DNA of 45,138 nucleotides from JAJYSO01 sp964495935 (lineage in GTDB: Bacteria > Bacteroidota > Bacteroidia > Flavobacteriales > Flavobacteriaceae). A model generated the notes under the pieces. It made no database searches, was not told the DNA's origin, and saw only the letters and a list, made by a program, of their open reading frames with translations. Where the stretch lies: assembly GCA_964495935.1 (NCBI GenBank), contig CAZBXQ010000023.1, forward strand, positions 1-45,138, given 5' to 3'. Of this stretch, positions 25,206 to 34,640 are shown one piece after another (position 1 is the stretch's first letter; the number at the start of each line of letters is the position of its first letter). The position numbers and the translations under genes are program-made.

Positions 25206-25231
25206 TTCCACTTTTAGCTAAACCAACGAAC

Positions 25232-26047
25232 ATGAAAGCAAGTATAAAAATAATTTTTTCATTTCTCCTGATTCCCCTTTTTTCTTGCCAAACCAACCCG
25301 TTTACAGGAAAAAAAGGACTGGCGTTAGTATCCAATAGCGAGCTTTTCCCGCAATCTTTTCAGCTTTACGAAAAAACGTTAAATGAAAGTACAGTCATTC
25401 AAGGAACCGCAGATGCCCAAATGGTTAAGGAAGTAGGACAGGAAATAGCCGAAGCTGCAAAACGTTTTTTAGCCTCTAAAGGACAGGAAGGATATCTCAA
25501 GGATTACCGATGGGAATATGCCCTGATTAAAAGTAAAGAAGTGAACGCTTGGTGTATGCCCGGTGGAAAAATTGCCGTATATACCGGAATTCTACCGCTC
25601 ACTCAAAATAAAGCGGGGTTGGCAGTCGTATTGGGACACGAGGTTTCTCACGCCTTACTCAACCACAGCCAGCGACAAGCCAGTCAGAGTCAAATTACCA
25701 ATATTATAGGCATCGGAGGCAGTGCCGCCTTAAGCGGAACTCAATTCGGAGAAGTTTTCGGTCAGGTTTATGGTGTCGGAACTACACTCGGGGTCAGGTT
25801 GCCTTATAGTCGGAAATTTGAAACCGAAGCCGATGATTTAGGGCTGTATCTCATGGCTATTGCCGGCTATGATCCCGCTGTTGCAGTCGATTTCTGGGAG
25901 CGGATGAATGCTCAGGGAGGAGAAGAACCGGCCGAGTTTTTGAGTACTCATCCCTCCGGACAAACCCGCATCAACAACCTCAAAAAGCAAGTGAAAAAGG
26001 CTCGGGAAGTAGCCCAAAAGTTTGGGGTGACTTCATTTAAACGATAA
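25232..26047 (+). CDS. M48-family zinc metalloprotease, lipoprotein
   Basis: The 271-residue protein has a lipoprotein signal with lipobox LFSC (Cys19) and a complete M48 catalytic domain. The zinc site is HEVSH at residues 136-140, with the third ligand in the downstream ETEADDLGLYLMAIAGYDP segment. The mature protein is small and lacks TPR repeats, like the LoiP/YcaL/BepA-core type. It probably degrades or helps fold envelope proteins. It is divergent from the lipoprotein msrB gene, which also serves the envelope. Confidence 0.92.
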   Translation: MKASIKIIFSFLLIPLFSCQTNPFTGKKGLALVSNSELFPQSFQLYEKTLNESTVIQGTADAQMVKEVGQEIAEAAKRFLASKGQEGYLKDYRWEYALIKSKEVNAWCMPGGKIAVYTGILPLTQNKAGLAVVLGHEVSHALLNHSQRQASQSQITNIIGIGGSAALSGTQFGEVFGQVYGVGTTLGVRLPYSRKFETEADDLGLYLMAIAGYDPAVAVDFWERMNAQGGEEPAEFLSTHPSGQTRINNLKKQVKKAREVAQKFGVTSFKR

Positions 26048-26109
26048 GGCTTCACCTTTGATTTCCTATTCTCCCTGTCCTTTCGGAAAAATTCGGCAGA
26101 AGAAGAATT

Positions 26110-27351
26110 TTATTCAAATTTTAAGGCCTTAACCGGCGTGATTTTAGTTACAATATAAGAGGGTAATAAAAGCATCAAGAAACACAAAATCAAAGTTCCC
26201 AGGCTGATCAGAACAATATATCCTATACTCAAATATACAGGTGCTTCGGTTACATAATAGGTATCGGGGTTTAACGGAATGACCTTACAATATTTTTGAA
26301 TACACAAAATTCCGATCCCGATCCCGTTTCCCCATAAAAGGCCCTTCCCGACGAGATAGCTTGCATTATACAAAAATATCTTTTGAACCCTCCAGTTGGA
26401 GCACCCCAGCACTTTCAGCATTCCTATCATCCGGGTACGTTCCAGAATCAACACCAATAAGGCCGTAATCATATTAATTCCGGCCACCACAATCATAATT
26501 CCGATAATCAGAGCAATATTAAAATCAAAAATGGAAAGCCATCTGAAAATTGAGGGGAACTGCTGTTTTATGGTTCGCGCCTCCAGATGGTAATCAATAT
26601 TTTGATAAACCTCTCCCCCCAACTCGTCAATCCGATCAAAATCATTGACAAAGACCTCAAATCCTCCTACCTCATCGTTGTTCCATTTATTCAATCGTTG
26701 TATTTGAGTGATATCGGCAATCAAATAGGTTTTGTCAAACTCCCGAAACCCGGAATTAAAAATCCCCACAATATCAAAAGCCACCAAGCGGGTACGGTTT
26801 TGGTTGTCTGAATTCATAAAATAGACAATTACCTTATCCCCCAATTCAAATCCCAGACGATCGGCCATATACCGCGAAATCAGAATCTCGGTACTATATT
26901 CATCCGGATCGCTGTAATCGGGCAGTCTCCCTTCCACCAGAAAATCTTTAAAATAATCCCATCGATAATCGGGCCCCACACCTTTTACAACGGTGGCTTC
27001 AAAATCGGTTTCCGTACGAATCACGCCGTATTTGGAAGCTATCGCCTGAACATGATCCACCTCCGGAACGGCTTTAAAATCGGGATAAAAATCCTGATGC
27101 AGGGCAATTGGCTTATCGGTAACATCGGCACTTATATTGTCCAGATTGCCAATCGAAATATGCCCATTAAAGGCTTCTATTTTCTCCCGGATTTTCTGTT
27201 TCAGCCCGATTCCCGTAGCCACCGAAACCAGCATCATAATTACCCCTATGGCAATTGCGGTGATTGCAATTTTTATAATTGGAGCAGAAATACTATTTTT
27301 ATATCCTTTATCTCCAATTAACCGTTTAGCAACTAAAAGTTCAAATTTCAA
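26110..27351 (-). CDS. FtsX/LolE-type ABC transporter permease
   Basis: The 413-residue protein has the LolC/LolE layout: one N-terminal membrane segment (IIKIAITAIAIGVIMMLVSVAT), a periplasmic MacB-like domain of about 220 residues, and three C-terminal membrane segments containing the FtsX domain (LVLILERTRMIGMLKVLGCSN). It is likely part of a lipoprotein-release or similar mechanotransmission ABC complex. The ATPase gene is not adjacent and must be elsewhere. The start codon is only 7 bases from that of the divergent NamZ-like gene. Confidence 0.88.
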   Translation of the reverse strand: MKFELLVAKRLIGDKGYKNSISAPIIKIAITAIAIGVIMMLVSVATGIGLKQKIREKIEAFNGHISIGNLDNISADVTDKPIALHQDFYPDFKAVPEVDHVQAIASKYGVIRTETDFEATVVKGVGPDYRWDYFKDFLVEGRLPDYSDPDEYSTEILISRYMADRLGFELGDKVIVYFMNSDNQNRTRLVAFDIVGIFNSGFREFDKTYLIADITQIQRLNKWNNDEVGGFEVFVNDFDRIDELGGEVYQNIDYHLEARTIKQQFPSIFRWLSIFDFNIALIIGIMIVVAGINMITALLVLILERTRMIGMLKVLGCSNWRVQKIFLYNASYLVGKGLLWGNGIGIGILCIQKYCKVIPLNPDTYYVTEAPVYLSIGYIVLISLGTLILCFLMLLLPSYIVTKITPVKALKFE

Positions 27352-27358
27352 AAAGAGT

Positions 27359-28591
27359 ATGTTTTATCAATTTCTCAAAAATACAGTTTTTATCCTTCTT
27401 CCCCTGTTATTTTCGTATTCGGGTTTAATACAAAAACAAAGAACGGAAAATTCAAAGGATTCCGAAATCACCCATATCACAAAAAAGGATTCCATTATTG
27501 TCGGAGCCAATCAAACGGAAGAATACCTCCCCCTATTAAACGGGAAAAAAGTCGGGTTTATCGGAAACCAAACTTCGGTTATCCTTCACCAAAAAGGCTA
27601 TACCCATCTCGTCGATTCGTTAGTGGCCCGAGGGGTTATCATTAAACGTGTTTTTTCTCCCGAGCACGGTTTTCGCGGAACCGCTTCTGCCGGTGAAGCC
27701 GTAAGTGACGGTATTGATGAAAAAACCGGTATTCCCATCATCTCTTTATACGGCGATCACCACAAACCTACACCCGATGATCTAAAAGGTCTGGACATCC
27801 TGCTTTTTGATATTCAAGATGTCGGACTGCGGTTTTACACCTACCTCTCCACCCTCCATTATATTATGGAAGCCGCGGCCGAAAATGATATCCCCCTGTT
27901 GATCTTAGACCGTCCGAATCCCAACGGGAACTATATCGATGGGCCGATTCTCGAAAAAGAATTTAAAAGCTTTGTGGGAATGGACCCCATTCCGGTGGTT
28001 CATGGTATGACCATCGCCGAATATGCGCAAATGGTAAATGGCGAAGGCTGGTTGAAAAATGGCGTACAATGTGATTTAAAAATCGTTAAGGTCAAAAATT
28101 ACAGTAAGAATCAACGTTATTCAGTACCCATCAAACCCTCCCCGAATCTTCCTAACGACAAATCCATTAATCTCTATCCGAGCCTTTGTTTTTTTGAAGG
28201 CACGAACGTGAATGCCGGTCGCGGAACCGACTTCCAGTTTCAGGTTTTTGGTTCCCCCGAGCTGGATCCCGTGTATTTTGATTTTGAATACATCCCGCAA
28301 TCCAATCCCGGTGCAAAACACCCTAAACACGAGGGAGAGCGATGCTTCGGCACAGATCTGCGGCAGACTGAAGTGCTTCAAAAAATCAACTTAAACTGGC
28401 TCATTGAGGCCTATCAACACACCGCACACCCCAATCAATTTTTTAATGCGTTTTTTAATAAGTTGGCAGGCACTGCTCAATTACGCCGGCAAATCGAAAA
28501 AGGAATGGACGCCGAAGAAATCCGAGATACCTGGAAGGCGGGATTAAAAGAATATGACCAAATGCGGCAGCCTTACCTTCTATATCCTTAA
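27359..28591 (+). CDS. exo-beta-N-acetylmuramidase NamZ-like protein (DUF1343)
   Basis: I start the gene at 27359, where an N-terminal signal peptide appears (FLKNTVFILLPLLFSYSGL). The 222 in-frame bases upstream are antisense to the permease gene. The 410-residue product has the DUF1343/NamZ hallmarks GKKVGFIGNQTSV, FSPEHGFRGTASAGE, LLFDIQDVGLRFYTYLSTL, LDRPNPN and FFEGTNVNAGRGTDFQFQVF. NamZ enzymes remove N-acetylmuramic acid from the non-reducing ends of peptidoglycan fragments, which suits a cell-wall recycling role in the periplasm. The length is normal for the family. Confidence 0.88.
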   Translation: MFYQFLKNTVFILLPLLFSYSGLIQKQRTENSKDSEITHITKKDSIIVGANQTEEYLPLLNGKKVGFIGNQTSVILHQKGYTHLVDSLVARGVIIKRVFSPEHGFRGTASAGEAVSDGIDEKTGIPIISLYGDHHKPTPDDLKGLDILLFDIQDVGLRFYTYLSTLHYIMEAAAENDIPLLILDRPNPNGNYIDGPILEKEFKSFVGMDPIPVVHGMTIAEYAQMVNGEGWLKNGVQCDLKIVKVKNYSKNQRYSVPIKPSPNLPNDKSINLYPSLCFFEGTNVNAGRGTDFQFQVFGSPELDPVYFDFEYIPQSNPGAKHPKHEGERCFGTDLRQTEVLQKINLNWLIEAYQHTAHPNQFFNAFFNKLAGTAQLRRQIEKGMDAEEIRDTWKAGLKEYDQMRQPYLLYP

Positions 28592-28719
28592 GAATTTCTT
28601 TTTTCATTCAAAGGCGTTAGGCACCATCTCAAGTGTATCTATAAAAATCAGGGGCTCACACAAAACGGTAGTGCTCTTTTTTCTTCTTTTAGAAAGCGTG
28701 GAACTACAATAGGATTCTT

Positions 28720-28727
28720 TAAATTTG
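28720..28727 (+). promoter_or_regulatory. -7 box upstream of cysH
   Basis: TAAATTTG fits TAnnTTTG exactly and lies 77 bases before the cysH start, leaving a leader of about 70 nt. No clear -33 element is visible. Confidence 0.35.
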
Positions 28728-28804
28728 TCATTCCACGGAGTTCTATTCTGTAAGAAGTTTAGCAAAAGCGGATCAGCTCCCCGGTTGGATCAAAAAACAC
28801 TGCT

Positions 28805-29458
28805 ATGAAAACTCAATTACGAGCCATTGAAAAAGACCTTGAAACTTTTCTCCATGCAGGAAAGAGTCTCTGTATGACTTCTTCTTTTCAAACCCACAGT
28901 TTGCCGCTCCTGCATATCATGACAAAAATATATCCTGAACTTCCGGTGCTGTTTATTGATACCGGATTTCATTTTCCGGAAACCTATGCTTTTCGAGATA
29001 AAATAGAGAAAGATTGGCATTTAAACCTGATTAACCTCCGGTCGAGCGTTCCCAAAAATCAACAACAAGACGAGGAAGGAAGATTTTTATACACCGCCGA
29101 TCCTGAATATTGCTGTTTTATAAACAAGGTAAAGCCCTTGCAGGAAGAAGTGAACAAATATGATGTTTGGGTGGCCGGATTACGCAAAGATCAAACGGCT
29201 TTTCGCAAAACGTTGTCCAAAAAAGAACATCAACGAAACGGGCAAATCAAGTATCATCCCATTCTGGAATGGACTTCAAAGATGATTTATGAATATGCCA
29301 AAGAACATCAATTACCTGAACATCCGCTGGACCAAAAGGGGTATATGAGCATTGGCTGTATGCCGTGTACTACATTACCCATTGAAAAGGCAGAGCGGGA
29401 AGGACGGTGGTTTGGATTAAACAAAACCGAATGTGGAATCCATCTTCAAAAAAAATAA
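28805..29458 (+). CDS. cysH: adenylyl-sulfate reductase (CysH family, iron-sulfur type)
   Basis: The 217-residue protein reduces activated sulfate to sulfite with thioredoxin. The 4Fe-4S cluster cysteines of the APS-reductase branch are present: Cys103-Cys104 in EYCCFINKVKPL and Cys185/Cys188 in GCMPCT. The catalytic cysteine is Cys210 in ECGIHL. The presence of the CC and CxxC pairs favours adenylyl sulfate over PAPS as substrate. ATP sulfurylase and sulfite reductase genes are not in the window. The sugar epimerase gene follows after 9 bases. Confidence 0.9.
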   Translation: MKTQLRAIEKDLETFLHAGKSLCMTSSFQTHSLPLLHIMTKIYPELPVLFIDTGFHFPETYAFRDKIEKDWHLNLINLRSSVPKNQQQDEEGRFLYTADPEYCCFINKVKPLQEEVNKYDVWVAGLRKDQTAFRKTLSKKEHQRNGQIKYHPILEWTSKMIYEYAKEHQLPEHPLDQKGYMSIGCMPCTTLPIEKAEREGRWFGLNKTECGIHLQKK

Positions 29459-29467
29459 TTCAAGGAA

Positions 29468-30376
29468 ATGAAAGTACTAATTACCGGAGGTGCCGGATAT
29501 ATCGGGTACGGCGTAGTCAGCCTGCTTGAACAACAAAAAGAGGTTACTGAAATTACCGTGTTCGATAATCTGTATAAAAAAAACTACAATTTCTTTACCA
29601 CCGGCCCGACTCTTACAAAGACTAAATTTATAAAGGGGGATTTACTGAATAAGTACGATCTCGAAAAAGTAGTTCAGGATCAGGATATAGTGCTTCATAT
29701 GGCGGCTCATGTAGAACATCCCTACAGTTATAAAGACAATTTTAAATACGAGCAGGTCAATCAATACGGTACCGTGGTGTTGTATGACCTACTTCAAGAA
29801 TACCCACCCAAAAAGGTCATTTTTATGAGTAGTGCCGCGGTATATGGTTTTAAAAATGTAAAGGACGAAAAGGAACCGGCTTCTCCGCAAAACTATTATG
29901 GAAGCTCAAAACTACAGGCTGAAAAATATCTTTTGCTCTTGCAAGACCAATGCGATGTTTTTGTATTGCGTTCGGGAAATGTTTTTGGCTTTAACCCCCA
30001 AGTGCGATTAGATGCCGTCATCAACAATTTTATGTTTGATGCCCTGGTGTATGGAAAAATTAAAATATTTGGTAAGGGCAATCAGAAACGCCCCTTTATT
30101 TTTATCGATACCTTAACCCGTCAAATCACAAATTTTATGCTTTCGGAGGGGTATCAATCCGGGATTTATAATCTGGCTCAGGCCAATCTTTCTCTAAATG
30201 AACTCCGGGACTTTTTACTCGAAAGAATCGATAATCTCGAATTTACCTATGTCGATGCACAAAAAGAACTCCCCAGTTTAAGTATGAAATCAGGAAAATT
30301 AAATCTCGACCAAGAGATCACCACATCCCTCAACAAAGCTTTACAAGCATTTCGGCAACATGTACGGATCTCCTAA
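29468..30376 (+). CDS. NAD-dependent sugar-nucleotide epimerase/dehydratase (extended SDR)
   Basis: The 302-residue protein has the NAD-binding TGGAGYIG motif at residues 6-13, the acidic ribose-binding residue in VFDNL, MSSAAVYG (active-site serine/threonine region), the catalytic YxxxK in YYGSSKLQAEKY and LRSGNVFGFNP. These define extended short-chain dehydrogenases acting on nucleotide sugars such as UDP-glucose or dTDP intermediates. The exact substrate cannot be read from the sequence. It lies 9 bases after cysH and is probably cotranscribed with it, but no functional link is evident. Confidence 0.87.
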   Translation: MKVLITGGAGYIGYGVVSLLEQQKEVTEITVFDNLYKKNYNFFTTGPTLTKTKFIKGDLLNKYDLEKVVQDQDIVLHMAAHVEHPYSYKDNFKYEQVNQYGTVVLYDLLQEYPPKKVIFMSSAAVYGFKNVKDEKEPASPQNYYGSSKLQAEKYLLLLQDQCDVFVLRSGNVFGFNPQVRLDAVINNFMFDALVYGKIKIFGKGNQKRPFIFIDTLTRQITNFMLSEGYQSGIYNLAQANLSLNELRDFLLERIDNLEFTYVDAQKELPSLSMKSGKLNLDQEITTSLNKALQAFRQHVRIS

Positions 30377-30438
30377 GCATTAAAAAATAGTTTTATATCA
30401 AGACTGTACGGTTTAACACCGACAGATCATCACCGACA

Positions 30439-30960
30439 GTGAAAGCAAATCTCATCATATTATCCGACCTCAACGGCCTTAAGGACCAAGACTGGATCAA
30501 CATGTATAGTGAAGGTCTCAAAAAAAATTATACATTGCAGGTTTATGATTCCTGTCAATTAGCCGGGATTTCTACAATGCATTCCACGCCGGAAGAACGG
30601 CATCGCAAATTCATTACCGGGGGAATCGAAAAAGCCGTACAGAATTTGGTTTCTAAGGTCTCCACAAAAGCCTTTATACTGGGTTTCAGCATAGGCGGAA
30701 CGCTGGCTTGGAAAGCTGTTTTAAACGGACTAACCAGCCCGGGCTTATTCCTGATCTCTGCTACTCGCTTACGTTACGAAAAGGAGAAACCCGCCGTTCC
30801 CATCCAATTGTATTACGGTGAAAACGACCGGTATCGCCCCAAAAATTCATGGTTTACCAAAATGGCATTGCAACCCCAAACAGTCGCCCGTAAGGGACAT
30901 GCGTTTTATCGCCATAAAAAGATGGCGGCACTACTCATTGACGAGCTCATCAACAACTAA
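30439..30960 (+). CDS. small alpha/beta hydrolase (dienelactone hydrolase-like)
   Basis: The 173-residue frame starts at GTG and encodes a compact alpha/beta hydrolase. The nucleophile elbow is GFSIGG (Ser near residue 82), the acid probably lies in YYGENDRYRP, and the histidine in KGHAFYRHKKMA. The length is short for the fold, so the cap is minimal. Similar proteins act as esterases or thioesterases on small substrates, which are unknown here. It ends at a bidirectional terminator facing the sdh operon. Confidence 0.75.
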   Translation: MKANLIILSDLNGLKDQDWINMYSEGLKKNYTLQVYDSCQLAGISTMHSTPEERHRKFITGGIEKAVQNLVSKVSTKAFILGFSIGGTLAWKAVLNGLTSPGLFLISATRLRYEKEKPAVPIQLYYGENDRYRPKNSWFTKMALQPQTVARKGHAFYRHKKMAALLIDELINN

Positions 30961-30994
30961 AAGTGCCCCTACACCAAGATGTAAGAGCACTTTT
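30959..30994. terminator. bidirectional terminator between the hydrolase gene and sdhB
   Basis: AAAAGTGC (30959-30966) and GCACTTTT (30987-30994) form an 8-bp stem, extended by TACA/TGTA inside (30970-30973 with 30980-30983). T-runs follow on both strands, as suits two convergent genes. Confidence 0.75.
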
Positions 30995-31018
30995 CAATTT
31001 TCTGTAAATAGTACAAGA

Positions 31019-31765
31019 TCAGCCTTTTGTTGTGGCTTTTACATATTCCCGATTCATCGTGGCAATGTTGGTCAATTTAATTCCTTTTGGGCAGACTACT
31101 TCGCAGGCTCCGGTATTGGTGCAACTTCCAAAACCTTCTTTATCCATCTGTTCGACCATTGCCTTGGCACGCCTCGACATCTCAGGCTGTCCCTGTGGCA
31201 GGTGGGAGAATTGAGCCAATTTTGCGCCTACAAACAACGCTGCACTTGCATTCCTACAAGCAGCCACACAAGCCCCGCAACCGATACAGGTAGCAGAGTC
31301 AAAAGCGGCATCAGCTTCTTCTTTTTCAATGGGAATCGAATTGGCATCCACCGGATTACCCGAGGTATTTACAGAAATATATCCCCCGGCTTGCTGAATC
31401 CGGTCAAAGGACGATCGGTCAATAATCAAATCCTTAACAATCGGAAAGGCTTTGGCGCGGAAAGGCTCAATATAAATCGTATCACCATCGTGAAAATGTC
31501 GCATATACAACTGACAAGTCGTTGTTAAACGCCCCGGACCATGGGGCTCCCCATTAATTTGAAGCGAGCACATCCCACAAATTCCCTCGCGGCAATCATG
31601 ATCAAATTCTACAGGTTCCTCCCCCTGTGCAACTAATTCTTCATTTAATATATCCAGCATTTCCAGGAAAGACATATCCGGCTCAATACCTTCGATCGCA
31701 TAATTCACCATCCGACCCTTAGCCTGCTTATTTTCCTGGCGCCATATCTGTAAATCAAACTTCAT
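31019..31765 (-). CDS. sdhB: succinate dehydrogenase/fumarate reductase iron-sulfur subunit
   Basis: The protein (248 residues from the chosen start, 16 codons inside the longest frame, where the conserved MKFDLQIWRQ begins) carries all three iron-sulfur centres: the 2Fe-2S set in CREGICGMCSLQING, and the 4Fe-4S and 3Fe-4S ligands in CIGCGACVAAC and CTNTGACEVVCPKGI. It passes electrons from the flavoprotein to the membrane cytochrome and menaquinone. It is the last gene of sdhC-sdhA-sdhB, 116 bases after sdhA. Confidence 0.95.
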   Translation of the reverse strand: MKFDLQIWRQENKQAKGRMVNYAIEGIEPDMSFLEMLDILNEELVAQGEEPVEFDHDCREGICGMCSLQINGEPHGPGRLTTTCQLYMRHFHDGDTIYIEPFRAKAFPIVKDLIIDRSSFDRIQQAGGYISVNTSGNPVDANSIPIEKEEADAAFDSATCIGCGACVAACRNASAALFVGAKLAQFSHLPQGQPEMSRRAKAMVEQMDKEGFGSCTNTGACEVVCPKGIKLTNIATMNREYVKATTKG

Positions 31766-31881
31766 AACTTCTGTTTTTATAATGGTGAGTCCGTTTACTA
31801 TGTATCTCAACATGTTTGTTGCAAACCGACTCCTTTTTTTATTCCTCGGTATTTCAAGTGTTTATTAAAAACACTCAAAGT

Positions 31882-33900
31882 TTAACTCTCTTTATAATTT
31901 CGGGTTTTCAATTCGATCGCCTCAAACTCGAGATTTTCCTTATGTAATTTCTCGTCTTTGGGAGCCTTCCCTTCGATATATTCATAGGCCGAAACATATT
32001 TAAATTCCTCGTCATTTCGCATCGCCTCACCATCCTCGGTCACATGTTCAATTCGCAAATGACAACCGCAGGACTCGTCGCGATCCAAGGCATCTTTAAG
32101 CATGAGTTCACCCAATTCAAAGAAATCGGCTACCCGACCTGCTTTCTCCAATTCGGAGTTTTTGGTATCGGCACGCCCCGGCACTTTTACCTCTTTCCAG
32201 AATTGCTCCCGAAGCTCGGCCACTTCTTTCAGTCCTTTTTTTAAGTCCGCTTCATTTCGAGCCAGACCGCAATTGTTCCACATGATTTTACCTAATTTCT
32301 TATGGAAGTAATCCACGGAATGGGTACCATCATTATTCATAAAGAATTCGATGCGCTCCTGTACTGCTTTCTCAGCTTCATCAAACTCCCGGGTATCCGT
32401 CGGAACTTCCCCCGTATTGATCTCACTGGCCAAGTAATCTCCAATGGTATAGGGAATCACAAAATACCCATCGGCCAGACACTGCATCATAGCCGAAGCT
32501 CCTAATCGGTTGGCACCGTGATCAGAGAAATTAGCCTCTCCAATGGCATAACAGCCCGGAACGGTGGTCATCAGGTTATAATCTACCCAAAGTCCTCCCA
32601 TGGTATAGTGTACAGCCGGAAAGATTTGGAAAGGCGTTTCATAAGCATTCTCTCCGGTAATCCGCTCATACATTTCAAAGAGGTTTCCATATTTTGCCTG
32701 AATGGCCTCTTTCCCCAATTTTCGAATTTCCGCCTCTGAAGGATTATGATGCCCTTCGACATAGGCTCTTTCTTTACCATATCGATCAATAGCCGATTTA
32801 AAGTCTAAGAATACGGCTTCACCGGTAGCGTTCACTCCAAATCCGGCATCACAACGTTCTTTGGCAGCTCGGGAAGCTACATCCCGCGGCACTAAGTTTC
32901 CAAAAGCCGGATAACGCCGCTCCAAATAATAGTCCCGATCTTCTTCTTTTATATCGTTAGGCTTCAACTCGCCTTTTCTTACTTTTTCAACATCTTCTTT
33001 ATGCTTGGGAACCCAAATACGCCCATCGTTCCGCAGGGATTCCGACATCAAAGTCAATTTGGACTGATGATCTCCGGAAACCGGAATACAAGTCGGATGA
33101 ATCTGCACATAACAGGGATTGGCAAAGAAGGCACCTCTACGGTGGGCTCGCCAGGAAGCCATCACATTGCTTCCCATGGCATTGGTCGAGAGGTAATACA
33201 CATTTCCGTAACCTCCACTGGCCAACACCACGGCATGAGCCGAATGACGCTCCAGTTCTCCGGTTACCATATTCCGGGCTATAATACCCCGTGCTTTTCC
33301 ATTGACGACCACCAAATCCATCATCTCATGACGATCATACGAACGGATTTTACCGTGATTGATCTGACGGTTCAAAGCTCCATAGGCCCCCAACAATAAT
33401 TGTTGTCCGGTTTGCCCCCGGGCATAAAAGGTACGGGAGACCAATACCCCTCCAAAAGATCGGTTGTCTAAAAGACCTCCGTATTCACGGGCAAAAGGTA
33501 CTCCCTGAGCCACGCATTGATCAATAATATTGGTCGATAATTGAGCCAATCGGTACGTATTGGATTCCCGCGATCGGTAATCTCCTCCTTTTTCGGTATC
33601 ATAGAATAACCGGTAATCGGTATCTCCGTCTCCCTGGTAGTCTTTGGAGGCATTGATCCCCCCTTGTGCAGCTACAGAGTGGGCCCGTCGTGGAGAATCC
33701 TGATAGAAAAATATTTTTACATTATACCCTAATTCTGCGAGACTGGCTGCCGCACTTCCACCGGCAAGCCCGGTTCCCACAACAATAATATCCAATTTTC
33801 GCTTATTGGCCGGGTTGACCAAGTGTATATGATTCTTATGATTGTCCCACTTCTTCTCAATGGGTCCTTCGGGGACTTTGGCGTCTAATATTGTTGACAT
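31882..33900 (-). CDS. sdhA: succinate dehydrogenase/fumarate reductase flavoprotein subunit
   Basis: The 672-residue protein has the N-terminal FAD motif IVVGTGLAGGSAAASLAELG, the covalent-FAD histidine in RAHSVAAQGGIN, GGYGNVYYLSTNAMGS, the dicarboxylate-binding arginine region (CYVQIHPTCIP) and HGANRLGASAMMQCLADGYF. It oxidises succinate to fumarate in the TCA cycle, or the reverse. The length is that of the B-type Bacteroidota enzymes, longer than the E. coli protein. It starts 4 bases after sdhC. Confidence 0.96.
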   Translation of the reverse strand: MSTILDAKVPEGPIEKKWDNHKNHIHLVNPANKRKLDIIVVGTGLAGGSAAASLAELGYNVKIFFYQDSPRRAHSVAAQGGINASKDYQGDGDTDYRLFYDTEKGGDYRSRESNTYRLAQLSTNIIDQCVAQGVPFAREYGGLLDNRSFGGVLVSRTFYARGQTGQQLLLGAYGALNRQINHGKIRSYDRHEMMDLVVVNGKARGIIARNMVTGELERHSAHAVVLASGGYGNVYYLSTNAMGSNVMASWRAHRRGAFFANPCYVQIHPTCIPVSGDHQSKLTLMSESLRNDGRIWVPKHKEDVEKVRKGELKPNDIKEEDRDYYLERRYPAFGNLVPRDVASRAAKERCDAGFGVNATGEAVFLDFKSAIDRYGKERAYVEGHHNPSEAEIRKLGKEAIQAKYGNLFEMYERITGENAYETPFQIFPAVHYTMGGLWVDYNLMTTVPGCYAIGEANFSDHGANRLGASAMMQCLADGYFVIPYTIGDYLASEINTGEVPTDTREFDEAEKAVQERIEFFMNNDGTHSVDYFHKKLGKIMWNNCGLARNEADLKKGLKEVAELREQFWKEVKVPGRADTKNSELEKAGRVADFFELGELMLKDALDRDESCGCHLRIEHVTEDGEAMRNDEEFKYVSAYEYIEGKAPKDEKLHKENLEFEAIELKTRNYKES

Positions 33901-33904
33901 ATTC

Positions 33905-34576
33905 TTAATAATTTAGCTTAACAAAAAAATGAAACAGAGCAATGTAAATGAATAATACGGGTACAATAATCGAATACCATTTTGCAAAGCCCTTTAACGC
34001 TGCCGAACGTTTATCCCCCCAACCAACAGATTGGAAAGAGCCGTAAAAACCATGTAAGAGGTGCAGCATCAAGAAGACAAAAGCAACGATGTAAAGCACT
34101 AACCGAATGGGATCTTGAAATTTCAGCCAGACTTCCTCATAAAAATCATGAGCTACTGCAGAATCAAAACCAGTTCCAAATTTATGTCCTAATTCGGGAA
34201 AGAAGAAATCATACATATGCAATAACAAAAAGAGCAATACAGCTCCCCCCGTGTAAATCATATTTCGCGACATCCAGGTGGTGTTGTTATGCTGATTGTA
34301 CTTGACATAAGAAACAGGACGCGCCTTCTTATTGTCAATCTCCAACTTAAAGGCCATCACAAAGTGAAATATAACACCAATAACCAAAACGGGCTGAAGG
34401 AAAAGCTGAACTACAAAATTATACCCCATAAACTCCGAAAGCTCATTATAAATTTCCGGGCTTATGGTCGAAATAAAATTAATAAGCACGTGTAAGGCTA
34501 AATATAATACCAAAAACAAGCCCGAAATACCCATGGCAAATTTTCGGGATACCGTAGTTTTGAGAAATCCACTCAT
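33905..34576 (-). CDS. sdhC: succinate dehydrogenase cytochrome b subunit (B-type)
   Basis: The 223-residue protein has five membrane spans and the start pattern FLKTTVSRKFAMGISGLFLVLYLALHVLIN. Histidines lie in several spans (for example LHVLIN, VIFHFVMAF, LLLHMY, LHLLHGF), as needed to hold two hemes b. A single fused anchor replaces SdhC and SdhD, as in B-type enzymes that use menaquinone. It is the first gene of the sdh operon and is preceded by a promoter and a palindrome described separately. Confidence 0.92.
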   Translation of the reverse strand: MSGFLKTTVSRKFAMGISGLFLVLYLALHVLINFISTISPEIYNELSEFMGYNFVVQLFLQPVLVIGVIFHFVMAFKLEIDNKKARPVSYVKYNQHNNTTWMSRNMIYTGGAVLLFLLLHMYDFFFPELGHKFGTGFDSAVAHDFYEEVWLKFQDPIRLVLYIVAFVFLMLHLLHGFYGSFQSVGWGDKRSAALKGFAKWYSIIVPVLFIYIALFHFFVKLNY

Positions 34577-34606
34577 TGAACGTATTGTTTAATTAATAAA
34601 TCTGTA

Positions 34607-34639
34607 ACAAAAATAGCCTTGAAATCTGGTTCAACCAAA
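34607..34639 (-). promoter_or_regulatory. promoter of the sdhCAB operon
   Basis: On the - strand, TTTG (34639-34636) is followed after 21 bases by TATTTTTG (34614-34607). This fits the -33 TTTG / -7 TAnnTTTG pattern of Bacteroidota. The sdhC start is 30 bases further on. Confidence 0.6.
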
Positions 34640-34640
34640 C

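Noticed and set aside
27137..27358. Upstream extension of the NamZ-like gene
   Set aside because: The extra 74 codons are antisense to the permease N-terminus, and a proper signal peptide begins at 27359.
28592..28804. Riboswitch in the leader of cysH
   Set aside because: The 213-bp gap shows no recognisable SAM or other riboswitch core; only a -7 promoter box is supported.
30818..31528. 236-residue frame on the + strand
   Set aside because: It overlaps the alpha/beta hydrolase and is antisense to sdhB, whose iron-sulfur motifs are unmistakable.
33001..33399. 132-residue frame antisense to sdhA
   Set aside because: It is a shadow of the strongly conserved sdhA frame.
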